Shown: positions 22,791-34,450, counted from the first letter of the stretch. The stretch: 38,359 bases of DNA from an uncultured Clostridia bacterium (GCA_945948185.1 CAMFAL010000008.1:1-38359), one strand, 5' to 3'. The notes: generated by a model not told the origin, from the letters alone. Numbers and translations are program-made.

Positions 22791-24212
22791 ATGGGCGGGT
22801 TTTTCGGCGCTATCTCCAAGCGGGATTGCGTACTTGACATTTTTTTCGGTGTGGACTATCACTCCCACTTGGGCACTCGTCGTGGCGGCATGGCCATCTA
22901 TGACAAGGCCAGCGGATTCCAGCGGCAGATCCACAACATTGAGAACACTCCCTTCCGCACGAAGTTTGAAGCGGACCTGCACGATTTTCACGGATGCAGC
23001 GGCATCGGCTGCATCAGCGATACCGACCCCCAGCCTCTGCTGGTCCGTTCCCATCTGGGTCTGTACGCCATCTCCACCGTGGGCATTATCAACAATGCCG
23101 AGCAGCTGGTGGAGACCTATTTCTCTGACCACGGCCATCAGTTCATGGCCATGAGCAGCGGCAAGGTCAATGCCTCAGAGCTGACCGCCGCCCTCATCAA
23201 TCAGAAAGACTCCCTGGTGGAGGGTATCCGCCACGCTCAGGAAGTTATCGACGGCTCCGCCACCATTCTGCTTCTGACCCCAGACAGCATCATCGCCGCC
23301 CGGGATCGGCTGGGCCGTCTGCCGGTGCTGATAGGTAAAAACGATGACGGCTGCTGCGTCTCCTTCGAATCCTTCGCCTATCACAAGCTGGGCTACCAGG
23401 ACGCCTATGAGCTGGGGCCCCAGGAGATTGTCCGCATTACGGCGGATGGATATGAGACCCTGTCCCCCGCCGGGAAGGACATGAAGATCTGCGCCTTCCT
23501 GTGGACCTATTACGGCTATCCCAACTCCAATTATGAGGGCGTCAACGTGGAGGTCATGCGCTACCGCAACGGTGAGATCATGGCCCGGGACGAAGTGGCC
23601 CAGGGCCGCCTGCCCAAGGTGGACTACGTAGCCGGCGTGCCGGATTCAGGTCTGCCCCATGCCATTGGCTTCGCCAACCGAAGCGGCAAGCCCTTTGCCC
23701 GCCCCTTCGTGAAGTACACCCCCACCTGGCCCCGTTCCTTTATGCCCGCCAATCAGGAGGTCCGCAACCAGGTGGCCAAGATGAAGCAAATTCCTGTACC
23801 CGAGTTAATCGAAGGCAAAAAGCTGCTGTTCGTGGACGACTCCATCGTCCGGGGCACCCAGCTGCGGGAGACTGTGGAATTTCTCTATGAGAGCGGCGCC
23901 GAGGAGGTCCACATGCGCTCCGCCTGCCCGCCCATCATGTACAGCTGCAAATACCTGAACTTCTCCCGGGGCAACTCTGACATGGACCTGCTGGCCCGCC
24001 GTAAGATCCAGGACCTGGAGGGCGACGAGGGCCAGCAGCATCTGGAGGAATACGCCGACGCCTCCACGGAGCGCGGCAAATGCCTGCTGCGTTCCATTTG
24101 CGAGGAGATGGGCTTCGACTCCCTGGGCTACCAGTCCCTGGACGGCCTGCTGGAGGCCATCGGCATCGACCGCGATAAAATTTGTACCTACTGCTGGAAC
24201 GGCAAAGAATAA
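22791..24212 (+). CDS. PurF paralogue lacking the catalytic cysteine
   Basis: A 473-residue amidophosphoribosyltransferase homologue with an Ntn-type N-terminal domain and a C-terminal PRTase domain. The PRPP loop [17 protein letters not shown] (~344-360) is intact. The N-terminus reads MGGFFGA where active PurF has CGxxG: the Cys nucleophile is replaced by Gly, and the usual HRGQES segment is GTRRGGMA. It should not hydrolyse glutamine; it could use ammonia, partner with another amidase or act as a regulator. AGGAG precedes the ATG. Canonical PurF lies two genes downstream, so this is a paralogue, not a substitute. Confidence 0.85.
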   Translation: MGGFFGAISKRDCVLDIFFGVDYHSHLGTRRGGMAIYDKASGFQRQIHNIENTPFRTKFEADLHDFHGCSGIGCISDTDPQPLLVRSHLGLYAISTVGIINNAEQLVETYFSDHGHQFMAMSSGKVNASELTAALINQKDSLVEGIRHAQEVIDGSATILLLTPDSIIAARDRLGRLPVLIGKNDDGCCVSFESFAYHKLGYQDAYELGPQEIVRITADGYETLSPAGKDMKICAFLWTYYGYPNSNYEGVNVEVMRYRNGEIMARDEVAQGRLPKVDYVAGVPDSGLPHAIGFANRSGKPFARPFVKYTPTWPRSFMPANQEVRNQVAKMKQIPVPELIEGKKLLFVDDSIVRGTQLRETVEFLYESGAEEVHMRSACPPIMYSCKYLNFSRGNSDMDLLARRKIQDLEGDEGQQHLEEYADASTERGKCLLRSICEEMGFDSLGYQSLDGLLEAIGIDRDKICTYCWNGKE

Positions 24213-24248
24213 AATATCAATAGAATTTTACATAGGAGGACGAATATC

Positions 24249-24968
24249 ATGCAGAAGTTAGAGCAGATTTACGAGGGCAAGGCCAAGAAGGTCTATGCCA
24301 CCGACGATCCTGAACTGGTCATCGTGGACTACAAGGACGACGCCACCGCCCTGGACGGCCTGAAAAAGGGCACCATCGTGGGTAAGGGCGTCATCAACAA
24401 CCAGATGACCAACCGCCTGATGGTCAAGATGGAACAGGCCGGTATCCCCACCCATTTCGTCAAGGAGCTCTCTGAGCGGGAGACCCTGGTGAAGAAGGTC
24501 TCCATCGTGCCCCTGGAGGTCATTATCCGCAACATCTCCGCCGGCCACTTCGCCTCCCGCTACGGCGTGGAGGAGGGCATCGTGTTCGAGCAGCCCACCA
24601 TCGAGTTCTCCTATAAGAACGACGATCTCCACGACCCCCTGCTGAATGAGTATCACGCTCTGGCTCTGAAGCTGGCTACCAAGGAAGAGATTGACCTCAT
24701 CAAGAAGTATTCCTTCGCCGTCAACGAGGTCCTGAAGGCCTTCTGGAGCGAGTGCGGCGTGACCCTGGTGGACTTCAAGCTGGAGTTCGGCAAGACTGCC
24801 GACGGTACCATCGTCCTGGCCGATGAGATCAGCCCCGACACCTGCCGTCTGTGGGACAGCAAGACCCACGAGAAACTGGACAAGGACCGCTTCCGCCGGG
24901 ACATGGGCGGCGTTGAGGACGCCTATGCGGAGATCATGAAGCGGCTTCTGGACCACGATGCGAACTGA
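24249..24968 (+). CDS. purC: SAICAR synthetase
   Basis: A 239-residue PurC joining CAIR and aspartate with ATP. The start EQIYEGKAKKVYATDD, the middle SIVPLEVIIRN-SAGHFASR region and the end LADEISPDTCRLWD are the family's nucleotide and substrate motifs; length is normal. TAGGAGG precedes the ATG. Its last 11 bases overlap the start of purF. Confidence 0.96.
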   Translation: MQKLEQIYEGKAKKVYATDDPELVIVDYKDDATALDGLKKGTIVGKGVINNQMTNRLMVKMEQAGIPTHFVKELSERETLVKKVSIVPLEVIIRNISAGHFASRYGVEEGIVFEQPTIEFSYKNDDLHDPLLNEYHALALKLATKEEIDLIKKYSFAVNEVLKAFWSECGVTLVDFKLEFGKTADGTIVLADEISPDTCRLWDSKTHEKLDKDRFRRDMGGVEDAYAEIMKRLLDHDAN

Positions 24969-26469
24969 ATATACCATCCCGGCGGGCCGCCTCAACGGAG
25001 AGGCGGCAGCGGCCGGTATCATCTCCGAGCGCCATATCCACGAGGAATGCGGCGTGTTCGGCGTGTTTTCCCAAGAGACCGCCGACGTGGCCTCCCTGGC
25101 CTATTACGCCCTGTACGCCTTACAGCACCGAGGCCAGGAAAGCGCCGGCATCGTGGTAAACGATGACGGCGTGTTCTCCTCCTGGCGGGACGTGGGTCTG
25201 GTCAGTGAGGTATTCCCCCAGGAGCGGCTCAAGTCTCTGGGCACCGGCAACATCGCCGTGGGCCATGTGCGCTACGGCACCACCGGTTCCGACAGCAAGC
25301 GGAACGTCCAGCCCATTCTGGTGAACCACTACAAGGGCCGCATGGCCCTGGCCCACAACGGCAACCTCACCAACTCCCATGAACTGCGGCAGGCGCTGGA
25401 GAGCAAGGGCTCCATTTTCCACACCACCACCGATTCCGAGGTCATCGCCTACATCATCGTCCAGGAGCGGCTGAAGTCCCCCTCCATCGAGGCCGCCGTC
25501 GCTGCCGCCATGGACCGCATTGAAGGTGCTTACTCCCTGGTGCTCTCCTCCCCCTCCAAGCTCATCGCCGTCCGGGACCCCCACGGCTTTCGGCCCCTGT
25601 GCATGGGCAAGCTGAAAGACGGCAGCGTTGTGTTCGCCTCTGAGTCCTGCGGCCTGGACGCCATTGGTGCCAAATTCGAGCGGGACATTCTCCCCGGCGA
25701 GATCGTGGTGGTGGACAAGGACGGCGTCAAATCCGATACCTCCCACTGCGGCAAGGCCCCCAAGAAGCTCTGTGTCTTTGAGTTCATCTACTTCGCCCGG
25801 CCCGACTCCGTCATCGACGGCAGCAGCGTCCACATCGCCCGCCAGCGGGCCGGCGCCTTCCTGGCGCTGGAGCACCCTGTCCAGGCGGACATCGTCATCG
25901 GTGTGCCGGACTCCGGCCTGGACGCCGCCATGGGCTATGCCAAGCAGTCGGGCATTCCCTATGGCATGGGCTTCATCAAAAACAAATACATTGGCCGCAC
26001 CTTTATCTCCCCCACCCAGGACATGCGGGAAAACGAGGTCAACATCAAGCTGAACCCCATCCGGTCTGTGGTGGAGGGCAAGCGGGTGGTCCTGATCGAT
26101 GACTCCATCGTCCGGGGCACCACCTGCCGCCGCACCATCGACCTGCTGCGCAAGGCCGGCGCCAAAGAGATCCACATGCGGGTCAGCGCGCCGCCTTTCG
26201 TTTCCGAGTGCTACTACGGCACCGACATTGACGACAAGAACAAGCTCATCGCCAACCACCACACCGTGGAAGAGATCGCTGAGATCATCGGCGTGGACTC
26301 CCTGGGCTATCTGAGTCTGAATGACGTGGTGAAGCTGGCGGACAACACCCATGGCGGCTTCTGCACCGCCTGCTTCGGCGGCGGCTATCCCACCGCGATC
26401 CCCCAGGACAGCGGCAAGGACCGCTTTGAATGTAAGATCAGTGAAAGGAAGAAAGAGGAAGATGCGTAG
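24958..26469 (+). CDS. purF: Amidophosphoribosyltransferase PurF
   Basis: A 503-residue PurF, first committed step: PRPP + glutamine to phosphoribosylamine. Cys31 in EECGVFGVF is the Ntn nucleophile, implying removal of a 30-residue propeptide if this start is right. [16 protein letters not shown] and the PRPP loop [11 protein letters not shown] are intact. Cysteines equivalent to the B. subtilis [4Fe-4S] ligands are present ([20 protein letters not shown]), so it is the oxygen-sensitive iron-sulfur type. It overlaps purC by 11 bp and purM by 8 bp, giving tight coupling. Confidence 0.95.
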   Translation: MRTEYTIPAGRLNGEAAAAGIISERHIHEECGVFGVFSQETADVASLAYYALYALQHRGQESAGIVVNDDGVFSSWRDVGLVSEVFPQERLKSLGTGNIAVGHVRYGTTGSDSKRNVQPILVNHYKGRMALAHNGNLTNSHELRQALESKGSIFHTTTDSEVIAYIIVQERLKSPSIEAAVAAAMDRIEGAYSLVLSSPSKLIAVRDPHGFRPLCMGKLKDGSVVFASESCGLDAIGAKFERDILPGEIVVVDKDGVKSDTSHCGKAPKKLCVFEFIYFARPDSVIDGSSVHIARQRAGAFLALEHPVQADIVIGVPDSGLDAAMGYAKQSGIPYGMGFIKNKYIGRTFISPTQDMRENEVNIKLNPIRSVVEGKRVVLIDDSIVRGTTCRRTIDLLRKAGAKEIHMRVSAPPFVSECYYGTDIDDKNKLIANHHTVEEIAEIIGVDSLGYLSLNDVVKLADNTHGGFCTACFGGGYPTAIPQDSGKDRFECKISERKKEEDA

Positions 26470-27487
26470 TTTTTCTGACAGCTACCGGGACGCCGGCGTG
26501 AATATTGAGGCCGGCTACGAAGGCGTGAAGCTTATGAGCGCCCATGTCAAGCGCACCTTGATCCCCGGCGTCGTGTCCGATATCGGCGGTTTCGGCGGTC
26601 TGTTCGCCCCCGACTTCACCGGAATGAAGGAGCCCGTGCTGGTCTCCGGTACCGACGGTGTGGGCACGAAGATCCGCATTGCCCAGCTCATGGATAAGCA
26701 TGACACCGTGGGCATCGACTGCGTGGCTATGTGTGTCAATGACATCATCTGCTGCGGCGCGAAGCCCCTGTTTTTCCTCGACTATATCGCCATCGGCAAG
26801 AATGAGCCGGAAAAGGTTGCCACCCTGGTCTCCGGCGTGGCAGAGGGCTGTGTCCAGTCCGGCTGTGCCCTCATCGGCGGCGAGACTGCCGAGCACCCCG
26901 GCATGATGGCCGCCGATGACTACGACCTGGCGGGCTTCTCCGTAGGTCTGGTGGACAAGGCCAAGGTCATCGACCACAACACTATGGTCCCCGGTGACGT
27001 GATCCTGGCTCTGCCCTCCAGCGGCATTCACTCCAACGGCTTCTCCTTGGTGCGGAAGGTCTTTGACGTGGAGCACGCTGACCTGAACGTCTACTCTGAC
27101 GAGCTGGGCCGCACCCTGGGCGAAGCCCTGCTGGAGCCCACTGTCATCTACGTAAAGCCCGTCCTGCGCTGCATTGAGGCCGCCAATGTGAAGGGCATCA
27201 GCCACATCACCGGCGGCGGCTTCTTCGAGAACATTCCCCGCTGTCTGCCCGACGGCCTGACCGCCAAGATCGACAAGGCCGCCATCCGCACTCTGCCCAT
27301 CTTCTCCATGCTTCAGCAGAAGGGCAATATCCCCGAGCACGACATGTTCAACACCTACAACATGGGCGTGGGCATGGCCGTCATCGTCGCCAAGGAGGAC
27401 GTGGACAAGGCCATCGCCGCCCTGGACTGCGGCGCCTATGTAATGGGCGAGATCGTCTCCGGCGAGGAGCGTGTCACACTATGCTAA
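26462..27487 (+). CDS. purM: AIR synthetase
   Basis: A 341-residue PurM that closes FGAM to AIR with ATP. The motifs [32 protein letters not shown] and [13 protein letters not shown] are those of the PurM/PurL ATP-binding fold. ATG 26462 has GAAAGAGGAAG upstream; the frame is open 37 codons further upstream only as a shadow of purF. Overlaps purF by 8 bp and purN by 7 bp. Confidence 0.96.
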   Translation: MRSFSDSYRDAGVNIEAGYEGVKLMSAHVKRTLIPGVVSDIGGFGGLFAPDFTGMKEPVLVSGTDGVGTKIRIAQLMDKHDTVGIDCVAMCVNDIICCGAKPLFFLDYIAIGKNEPEKVATLVSGVAEGCVQSGCALIGGETAEHPGMMAADDYDLAGFSVGLVDKAKVIDHNTMVPGDVILALPSSGIHSNGFSLVRKVFDVEHADLNVYSDELGRTLGEALLEPTVIYVKPVLRCIEAANVKGISHITGGGFFENIPRCLPDGLTAKIDKAAIRTLPIFSMLQQKGNIPEHDMFNTYNMGVGMAVIVAKEDVDKAIAALDCGAYVMGEIVSGEERVTLC

Positions 27488-28086
27488 CAAAAGCCCGCAT
27501 CGCCGTATTCGTCTCCGGCGGCGGCACCAATCTGGAGGCTTTGCTGAAGGCACAGGAAGCCGGTGCCATCCCCCACGGGGAGATCGTGCTGGTCTGCGCC
27601 AGCAACGAGACCGCGTATGCTCTGACCCGGGCCGCCAACCATGGCGTGCCCGGCGTCGCCGTCCCTAAGAAGCAGATGACTCAGGATGCCTTCGAGGCCG
27701 CCCTGAACGAAAAGCTGGCGGAATACCGGGTGGATGTCATCATTCTGGCCGGGTTCCTGTCCATCCTGTCCGCCGATTTTGTGAAGCGGTGGCCGGACCG
27801 CATCCTCAACGTCCATCCTTCCCTGATTCCCTCCTTCTGCGGCAAGGGGATGTACGGTCTGAAAGTCCACGAGGCCGCCCTCGCCAAGGGCGTGAAGGTC
27901 ACCGGTGCCACCGTCCATCTGGTGAATGAGATCCCCGACGGTGGCCGCATTCTGCTGCAAAAGGCCGTGGACATTCTCCCCGACGACACGGCGGAGGTCC
28001 TCCAGCGCCGGGTGATGGAGCAGGCGGAATGGGTCCTGCTCCCCCAGGCGGCAGAGATGCTATGCAAACAAATTACCGAGAATTGA
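27481..28086 (+). CDS. purN: GAR transformylase
   Basis: A 201-residue PurN, which formylates GAR with 10-formyl-THF. [11 protein letters not shown] is the phosphate loop and [11 protein letters not shown] carries the catalytic His; PDGGRILLQ holds the conserved Asp. The start overlaps the end of purM by 7 bp, indicating translational coupling. Confidence 0.95.
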   Translation: MLTKARIAVFVSGGGTNLEALLKAQEAGAIPHGEIVLVCASNETAYALTRAANHGVPGVAVPKKQMTQDAFEAALNEKLAEYRVDVIILAGFLSILSADFVKRWPDRILNVHPSLIPSFCGKGMYGLKVHEAALAKGVKVTGATVHLVNEIPDGGRILLQKAVDILPDDTAEVLQRRVMEQAEWVLLPQAAEMLCKQITEN

Positions 28087-28097
28087 GGTGCGTTTCC

Positions 28098-29276
28098 ATG
28101 AACGAACTGGAACTGAAATACGGCTGCAACCCCAACCAGAAGCCCTCCCGCATCTTTATGAAGGACGGCTCTGACCTGCCTATCACCGTGCTGAACGGCA
28201 AACCCGGCTACATCAACTTCCTGGACGCTTTCAACTCCTGGCAGCTGGTGAAGGAGCTGAAGGCCGCCACCGGCCTGCCCTCTGCCGCTTCCTTCAAGCA
28301 CGTTTCCCCCGCCGGCGCCGCCGTGGGCCTGCCCCTGAGCGATGTGGATAAGAAGATCTACTTTGTGGACGACGGTGCGGAGCTCTCCCCCATCGCCTGC
28401 GCCTACATCCGCGCCCGGGGCGCCGACCGCCTGTGCTCCTACGGCGACTGGGCGGCTCTCTCTGACGTCTGCGACGCCGCCACCGCCAATTATCTGAAGG
28501 CCGAGGTATCCGACGGCGTCATCGCCCCCGGCTACACCGACGAGGCCCTGGAAATTCTGAAAACCAAGAAAAAGGGCGGCTACAATGTCGTCCAGATCGA
28601 TCCCGATTACGTCCCCGCTCCCCAGGAGTACAAAGACGTGTTCGGCATCACCTTCCAGCAGGGCCGCAACAACTTCAAGATCGACGAAGAACTGCTGAGC
28701 AACATCGTCACCGAGAATCACAATCTGCCTCAGCAGGCCAAGATCGACATGATTGTCTCCCTCATCACTCTGAAATACACCCAGTCCAACTCCGTCTGCT
28801 ATGTGAAGGATGGTCAAGCCATCGGCGTGGGCGCCGGCCAGCAGAGCCGCATCCACTGCACCCGTCTGGCGGGCCAGAAAGCGGACAACTGGTATCTGCG
28901 GCAGCATCCCAAGGTTCTGGGGCTGCAGTTTGTGGACAACATCCGCCGCCCCGACCGGGACAACGCCATCGACATCTACACCTCCGACGAGTATGAGGAC
29001 ATTCTGTCCGACGGCGTGTGGCAGAGCACCTTCAAGGTCAAGCCCGAGGTCTTGACCGCCGAGGAAAAGAAGACCTGGATTGCCACTCAGTCCGGCGTGA
29101 CTGTGGGCAGCGACGCCTTCTTCCCCTTCGGCGACAATGTGGAGCGTGCCCGCAAGTCCGGCGTGCAGTACATCGCCGAGCCCGGCGGCTCTATCCGGGA
29201 TGACCATGTGATCGCTACCGCCAACAAGTACGGCATCACCATGTGCTTTACCGGCATGCGGCTGTTCCACCACTAA
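28098..29276 (+). CDS. purH: AICAR transformylase (PurH C-terminal domain only)
   Basis: A 392-residue stand-alone AICAR formyltransferase. It begins LKYGCNPNQKPS and contains FKHVSPAGAAVG with the catalytic Lys-His pair, SNSVCYVKDGQAIGVGAGQQ and the end IRDDHVIATANKYG, all from the C-terminal half of bifunctional PurH. The N-terminal IMP cyclohydrolase (MGS-like, ~200 residues) is absent, so it makes FAICAR but cannot close the ring. ATG 28098 has GAGGTG upstream. A separate IMP cyclohydrolase usually accompanies this form but none is encoded in the following gap. Confidence 0.92.
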   Translation: MNELELKYGCNPNQKPSRIFMKDGSDLPITVLNGKPGYINFLDAFNSWQLVKELKAATGLPSAASFKHVSPAGAAVGLPLSDVDKKIYFVDDGAELSPIACAYIRARGADRLCSYGDWAALSDVCDAATANYLKAEVSDGVIAPGYTDEALEILKTKKKGGYNVVQIDPDYVPAPQEYKDVFGITFQQGRNNFKIDEELLSNIVTENHNLPQQAKIDMIVSLITLKYTQSNSVCYVKDGQAIGVGAGQQSRIHCTRLAGQKADNWYLRQHPKVLGLQFVDNIRRPDRDNAIDIYTSDEYEDILSDGVWQSTFKVKPEVLTAEEKKTWIATQSGVTVGSDAFFPFGDNVERARKSGVQYIAEPGGSIRDDHVIATANKYGITMCFTGMRLFHH

Positions 29277-29283
29277 AACCTCT

Positions 29284-29435
29284 TCGAGGGGGAGCAGGCT
29301 CTTCCTCGACCTCCCCCACCACCAGTGACATCGGTCGCTGGTGAACGCCGCCCACGGCGGCTGCGTCAAGGTATTTTTGTCAGATACACGCCCTGACAAA
29401 AATAATTTAAATTCATTTGCCTCCGGCAAATTTTT
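29284..29435 (+). other. Hairpin-rich gap between purH and purD
   Basis: 171 nt without a gene. Four stems are visible: GAGGGGGAG with CTCCCCC (about 29285-29317); CACCAGTGAC with GTCGCTGGTG (29320-29343); a perfect 12-bp stem TATTTTTGTCAG/CTGACAAAAATA (29372-29404); and ATTTGCC/GGCAAAT (29415-29431) followed by TTTT, immediately before the purD ribosome site. The last looks like a weak terminator or attenuator. All other gaps in the pur cluster are under 40 nt. Confidence 0.6.
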
Positions 29436-29447
29436 AGGAGGGCTTCC

Positions 29448-30731
<1,284 letters not shown>

Positions 30732-33700
30732 ATGGTACGTCGCGTTTATGTAGAGAAAAAGCCGACCCTGCGTCAGGAGGCCGCGGGCCTCATGAACGAG
30801 CTCCGGTCCCTGCTGGGCATCTCCGCCCTGTCGGGTCTGCGGCTCATCAACCGCTATGATGTGGAGGGCCTGGACGAGGCCACTTTCCAACGTGCGGTCC
30901 AGACCGTCTTTTCTGAGCCCCAGGTGGACCACGCCACCGCCGCCCTGCCCACCGGAGACTACACCGCCTTTGCTGTGGAGTACCTGCCCGGCCAGTTCGA
31001 CCAGCGGGCAGACTCCGCCAGCCAGTGCATTCAGCTCATGACCCAGGGAGACCGCCCCACTGTCCGTACCGCCAAGGTCTATCTGCTCTCCGGCGAGCTG
31101 ACTCCCGCCGACGTGGACAAGATCAAGCACTATGTTATCAACCCCGTGGAGGCCCGGGAGTCAGGCCTGGAGACTGTGGAGACCCTGAAAATGGAGTATG
31201 AGGTCCCCACCTCCGTGGAGACCATCACCGGCTTCACCTCCATGGACGAGGCCTCCCTGGCGGCCCTGCTGGACAAGCTGGGCCTAGCCATGGATCTGGA
31301 CGATCTGAAGTTCCTGCAGGGCTACTTCCGGGATGACGAGCACCGGGACCCCACCATCACGGAGGTCCGGGTGGTGGACACTTACTGGTCCGACCACTGC
31401 CGCCACACCACCTTCTCCACCCACATCGACAAAGTAGAAATTCTGGACGAGGCCACCAAGGTCGCCTATGAGCGGTATCTGGCCGCCCGTGTGGAGGTCT
31501 ATGGCGAAGAAAAGGCCGCTGTCCGGCCCCAAACCCTCATGGACATGGCCACCATCGGCGCCAAGACCCTGAAAAAGCGGGGCTTGCTGCAGAACCTGGA
31601 CCAGAGCGAGGAGATCAACGCCTGCTCCATCCACGTCACTGCCACGGTGGACGGCGAAGAGCAGGACTGGCTGCTGATGTTCAAAAACGAGACCCACAAC
31701 CATCCCACGGAGATTGAGCCCTTCGGCGGCGCCGCCACCTGCATCGGCGGCTGCATCCGGGACCCCCTGTCCGGCCGTGCCTACGTCTATCAGGCCATGC
31801 GGCTCACCGGCTGCGGCGATCCCCGCACCCCCGTGGCGGACACCATCCCCGGCAAGCTGCCCCAGCGCAAGCTGGCCCAGACGGCGGCCGCCGGTTACTC
31901 CTCCTACGGCAACCAGATCGGCCTGGCCACCGGCCAGGTGTCCGAGGTCTATCACCCCGGCTACGTTGCCAAGCACCTGGAAGTCGGCGCCGTGGTTGGC
32001 GCCGCGCCCTCTGAAAACGTGGTCCGGGAGCGTCCCGCCCCCGGCGACGTGGTGATCCTGCTGGGCGGCCGCACCGGCCGTGACGGCATCGGCGGCGCCA
32101 CCGGCTCCTCCAAGAGCCACAACCGCAAATCTCTGACCACCATGGCCTCCGAGGTCCAGAAGGGCAACGCCCCCGAGGAACGGAAGATTCAACGGCTGTT
32201 CCGGGACGGCAAGGTCACCCGCCTCATCAAGCGCTGCAACGACTTCGGCGCAGGTGGCGTGTCTGTGGCCATCGGCGAGCTGGCCGACGGCCTGGAGATC
32301 AGCCTGGATGCCGTGCGGAAGAAGTACGAGGGCCTGGACGGCACCGAGCTTGCCATCTCCGAGTCTCAGGAACGCATGGCTGTGGTGGTGGCTCCCGAAA
32401 ATGCCGCCGCCTTCATCGCCGCCGCTGAGGCGGAGAACCTGGAGGCCTATCAGGTGGCTGTGGTCACCGAGAGCCCCCGCATGGTCATGAAGTGGAACGG
32501 CGCCACCATCGTGGATCTGAGCCGTGCCTTCCTGGATACCAACGGTGCCGCCAAGCACATCACGGTCCGGGTAGAATCTAAGAACCGGGCGGACCTGGGC
32601 CGCAGCAGCTCCAAGAACCTGCGAGACATCGCCGCCAGTTTGAAGTCCGCCTCCCGGCGGGGCCTGGGCGAACGGTTCGACGCCACCATCGGCGCCGGTT
32701 CCGTGCTGATGCCCTTCGGCGGCAAGACGCAGCGGACCCCCGCGCAGGCCATGGCCGCCCTGCTGCCGGTACTGCCGGGTCAGGATACGGAGGACTGCTC
32801 CGTCATGGCCTGGGGCTTCGATCCCGAGGAAATGAGCGTGGATCCCTATACCGGTGCCTATCATTCCGTCATTACCTCCGTCGCCAAGCTGGTGGCTGCC
32901 GGCTGCGACTATCACACCGCTTACCTGACTTTCCAGGAGTATTTTGAAAAGCTCCGGGAGGAGCCTGCCCGCTGGGGCAAGCCCTTCTCCGCCCTGCTGG
33001 GCGCTCTGGATGCCCAGTTGGATCTGAGCATCGCCGCCATCGGCGGCAAAGACTCCATGTCCGGCTCCTTCCTGGATATGGACGTGCCCCCCACCCTGAT
33101 CTCCTTCGCCATCGCCCCCTCCAAGGCGGGCAAAGTCCTGTCCGGTGAGTTCAAGGAAGCGGGCCATCCCGTGTACGTGTTCCTGTGCGACGGCACCGCC
33201 GACGGCCAGCAGGCTGCCTGGGAGGGCTTCCACGCCCTCTCCGAAGCCTGTAAGGTCAAGGCCGCCTGGGCTGTAGAAAACAGTCTGGCCGAGGCTGTCA
33301 TGAACATGTCCTTCGGCAACGGCGTGGGCTTCACCGCTGACGCCACCGGAGACATCTGGTACTCCAGCGCCATGCCCGGCGCCATCGTGGCGGAACTGAC
33401 GGAGGAGATTTCCGCCGAATACGCCGCCCGCCTGGGCGTCACTACGGCGGAGCCTGTGGTCGCTATCGGCCCTGACAGTGCTCCCATTAACGAGCTGCTG
33501 GCCCTGAACGAGGGCGTGCTGGAGGACATCTATCCCAACCGCACCCCTGCGGACAACAGCCCCGTGCCCGTGCTGGAGGCCCCCGCCTTCACCCATGCCG
33601 CCCCCAAGGTGGGCATCGCCAAGCCCAAGGTCCTGATTCCCGTGTTCCCCGGCACCAACTGCGAGTATGACAGCGCCCGCGCCGTGGCTCACGCCGGACT

Positions 33701-34421
33701 GGAACCGGAGATTCTGGTGCTGAACAACCAGTCCGCCCAGGGCGTGGCCGACTCCGCCGCCCGCTTTGCCAAGGCGGCCAAGGAGAGCCAGATCATCTTT
33801 GTCCCCGGCGGCTTCTCCGGCGGCGACGAGCCCGATGGCTCCGGCAAGTTCATCACCGCCTTCTTCCGCAGCCCCGCCGTCAAGGACGCCACCATGGAGC
33901 TGCTGAAAAACCGGGACGGCCTGATGCTGGGCATCTGCAACGGCTTCCAGGCCCTCATTAAGCTGGGTCTGGTGCCCTACGGCGAGATCATCGACACCGA
34001 CGAGACCTGCCCCACTCTGAGCTACAACGTCATCGGCCGCCACCAGTCCAAGATCGTCCGCACCCGCATTGCGTCCAACCGTTCTCCCTGGCTGGCCCGG
34101 GTGAATGTGGGCGACGTGGTCAGCGTGCCAATCTCCCACGGCGAGGGCCGGTTCCTGTTCGACCAGGAGCTGCTCCAGAAGCTGGCAGAGAGCGGCCAGA
34201 TTGCCACTCAGTACGTGGATCTGGCAGGTTCCCCCACCATGGATGTGGACTTCAACCCCAACGGCTCCGTGTGGGCCATTGAAGGCATCACCTCCCCCGA
34301 CGGCCGGGTGCTGGGCAAGATGGGCCACTCCGAGCGCATCGGTCCCGCCCTGTACCGCAACGTCCCCGGCGATTATGACCTGCATCTGTTCGATTCCGCC
34401 AGGGATTATTTCAACATTTAA
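30732..34421 (+). CDS. purL: FGAM synthase, long single-chain PurL
   Basis: A 1229-residue phosphoribosylformylglycinamidine synthase combining all activities that small PurS/PurQ/PurL split. An N-terminal PurS-like region is followed by the ATP-binding half (TYWSDHCRHTTF, ETHNHPTEIEPFGGA), a second PurM-like repeat and a class I glutamine amidotransferase with Cys1069 in LGICNGFQ and HGEGRF near the end. It is slightly shorter than the ~1290-residue enterobacterial enzyme. Its ribosome site GGAGG lies in the last codons of purD with no intergenic base. Likely last gene of the main pur operon. Confidence 0.96.
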   Translation: MVRRVYVEKKPTLRQEAAGLMNELRSLLGISALSGLRLINRYDVEGLDEATFQRAVQTVFSEPQVDHATAALPTGDYTAFAVEYLPGQFDQRADSASQCIQLMTQGDRPTVRTAKVYLLSGELTPADVDKIKHYVINPVEARESGLETVETLKMEYEVPTSVETITGFTSMDEASLAALLDKLGLAMDLDDLKFLQGYFRDDEHRDPTITEVRVVDTYWSDHCRHTTFSTHIDKVEILDEATKVAYERYLAARVEVYGEEKAAVRPQTLMDMATIGAKTLKKRGLLQNLDQSEEINACSIHVTATVDGEEQDWLLMFKNETHNHPTEIEPFGGAATCIGGCIRDPLSGRAYVYQAMRLTGCGDPRTPVADTIPGKLPQRKLAQTAAAGYSSYGNQIGLATGQVSEVYHPGYVAKHLEVGAVVGAAPSENVVRERPAPGDVVILLGGRTGRDGIGGATGSSKSHNRKSLTTMASEVQKGNAPEERKIQRLFRDGKVTRLIKRCNDFGAGGVSVAIGELADGLEISLDAVRKKYEGLDGTELAISESQERMAVVVAPENAAAFIAAAEAENLEAYQVAVVTESPRMVMKWNGATIVDLSRAFLDTNGAAKHITVRVESKNRADLGRSSSKNLRDIAASLKSASRRGLGERFDATIGAGSVLMPFGGKTQRTPAQAMAALLPVLPGQDTEDCSVMAWGFDPEEMSVDPYTGAYHSVITSVAKLVAAGCDYHTAYLTFQEYFEKLREEPARWGKPFSALLGALDAQLDLSIAAIGGKDSMSGSFLDMDVPPTLISFAIAPSKAGKVLSGEFKEAGHPVYVFLCDGTADGQQAAWEGFHALSEACKVKAAWAVENSLAEAVMNMSFGNGVGFTADATGDIWYSSAMPGAIVAELTEEISAEYAARLGVTTAEPVVAIGPDSAPINELLALNEGVLEDIYPNRTPADNSPVPVLEAPAFTHAAPKVGIAKPKVLIPVFPGTNCEYDSARAVAHAGLEPEILVLNNQSAQGVADSAARFAKAAKESQIIFVPGGFSGGDEPDGSGKFITAFFRSPAVKDATMELLKNRDGLMLGICNGFQALIKLGLVPYGEIIDTDETCPTLSYNVIGRHQSKIVRTRIASNRSPWLARVNVGDVVSVPISHGEGRFLFDQELLQKLAESGQIATQYVDLAGSPTMDVDFNPNGSVWAIEGITSPDGRVLGKMGHSERIGPALYRNVPGDYDLHLFDSARDYFNI

Positions 34422-34422
34422 G

Positions 34423-34450
34423 TTGCGTTTTTCCTCATCTGTGGTAAGAT
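34423..34450 (+). promoter_or_regulatory. Candidate promoter of guaB
   Basis: TTGCGT (34423-34428), 16-bp spacer, TAAGAT (34445-34450). GGTAAGATAATACC (34443-34456) is a small palindrome over the -10 box. Weak evidence; guaB could also be read through from purL. Confidence 0.35.
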
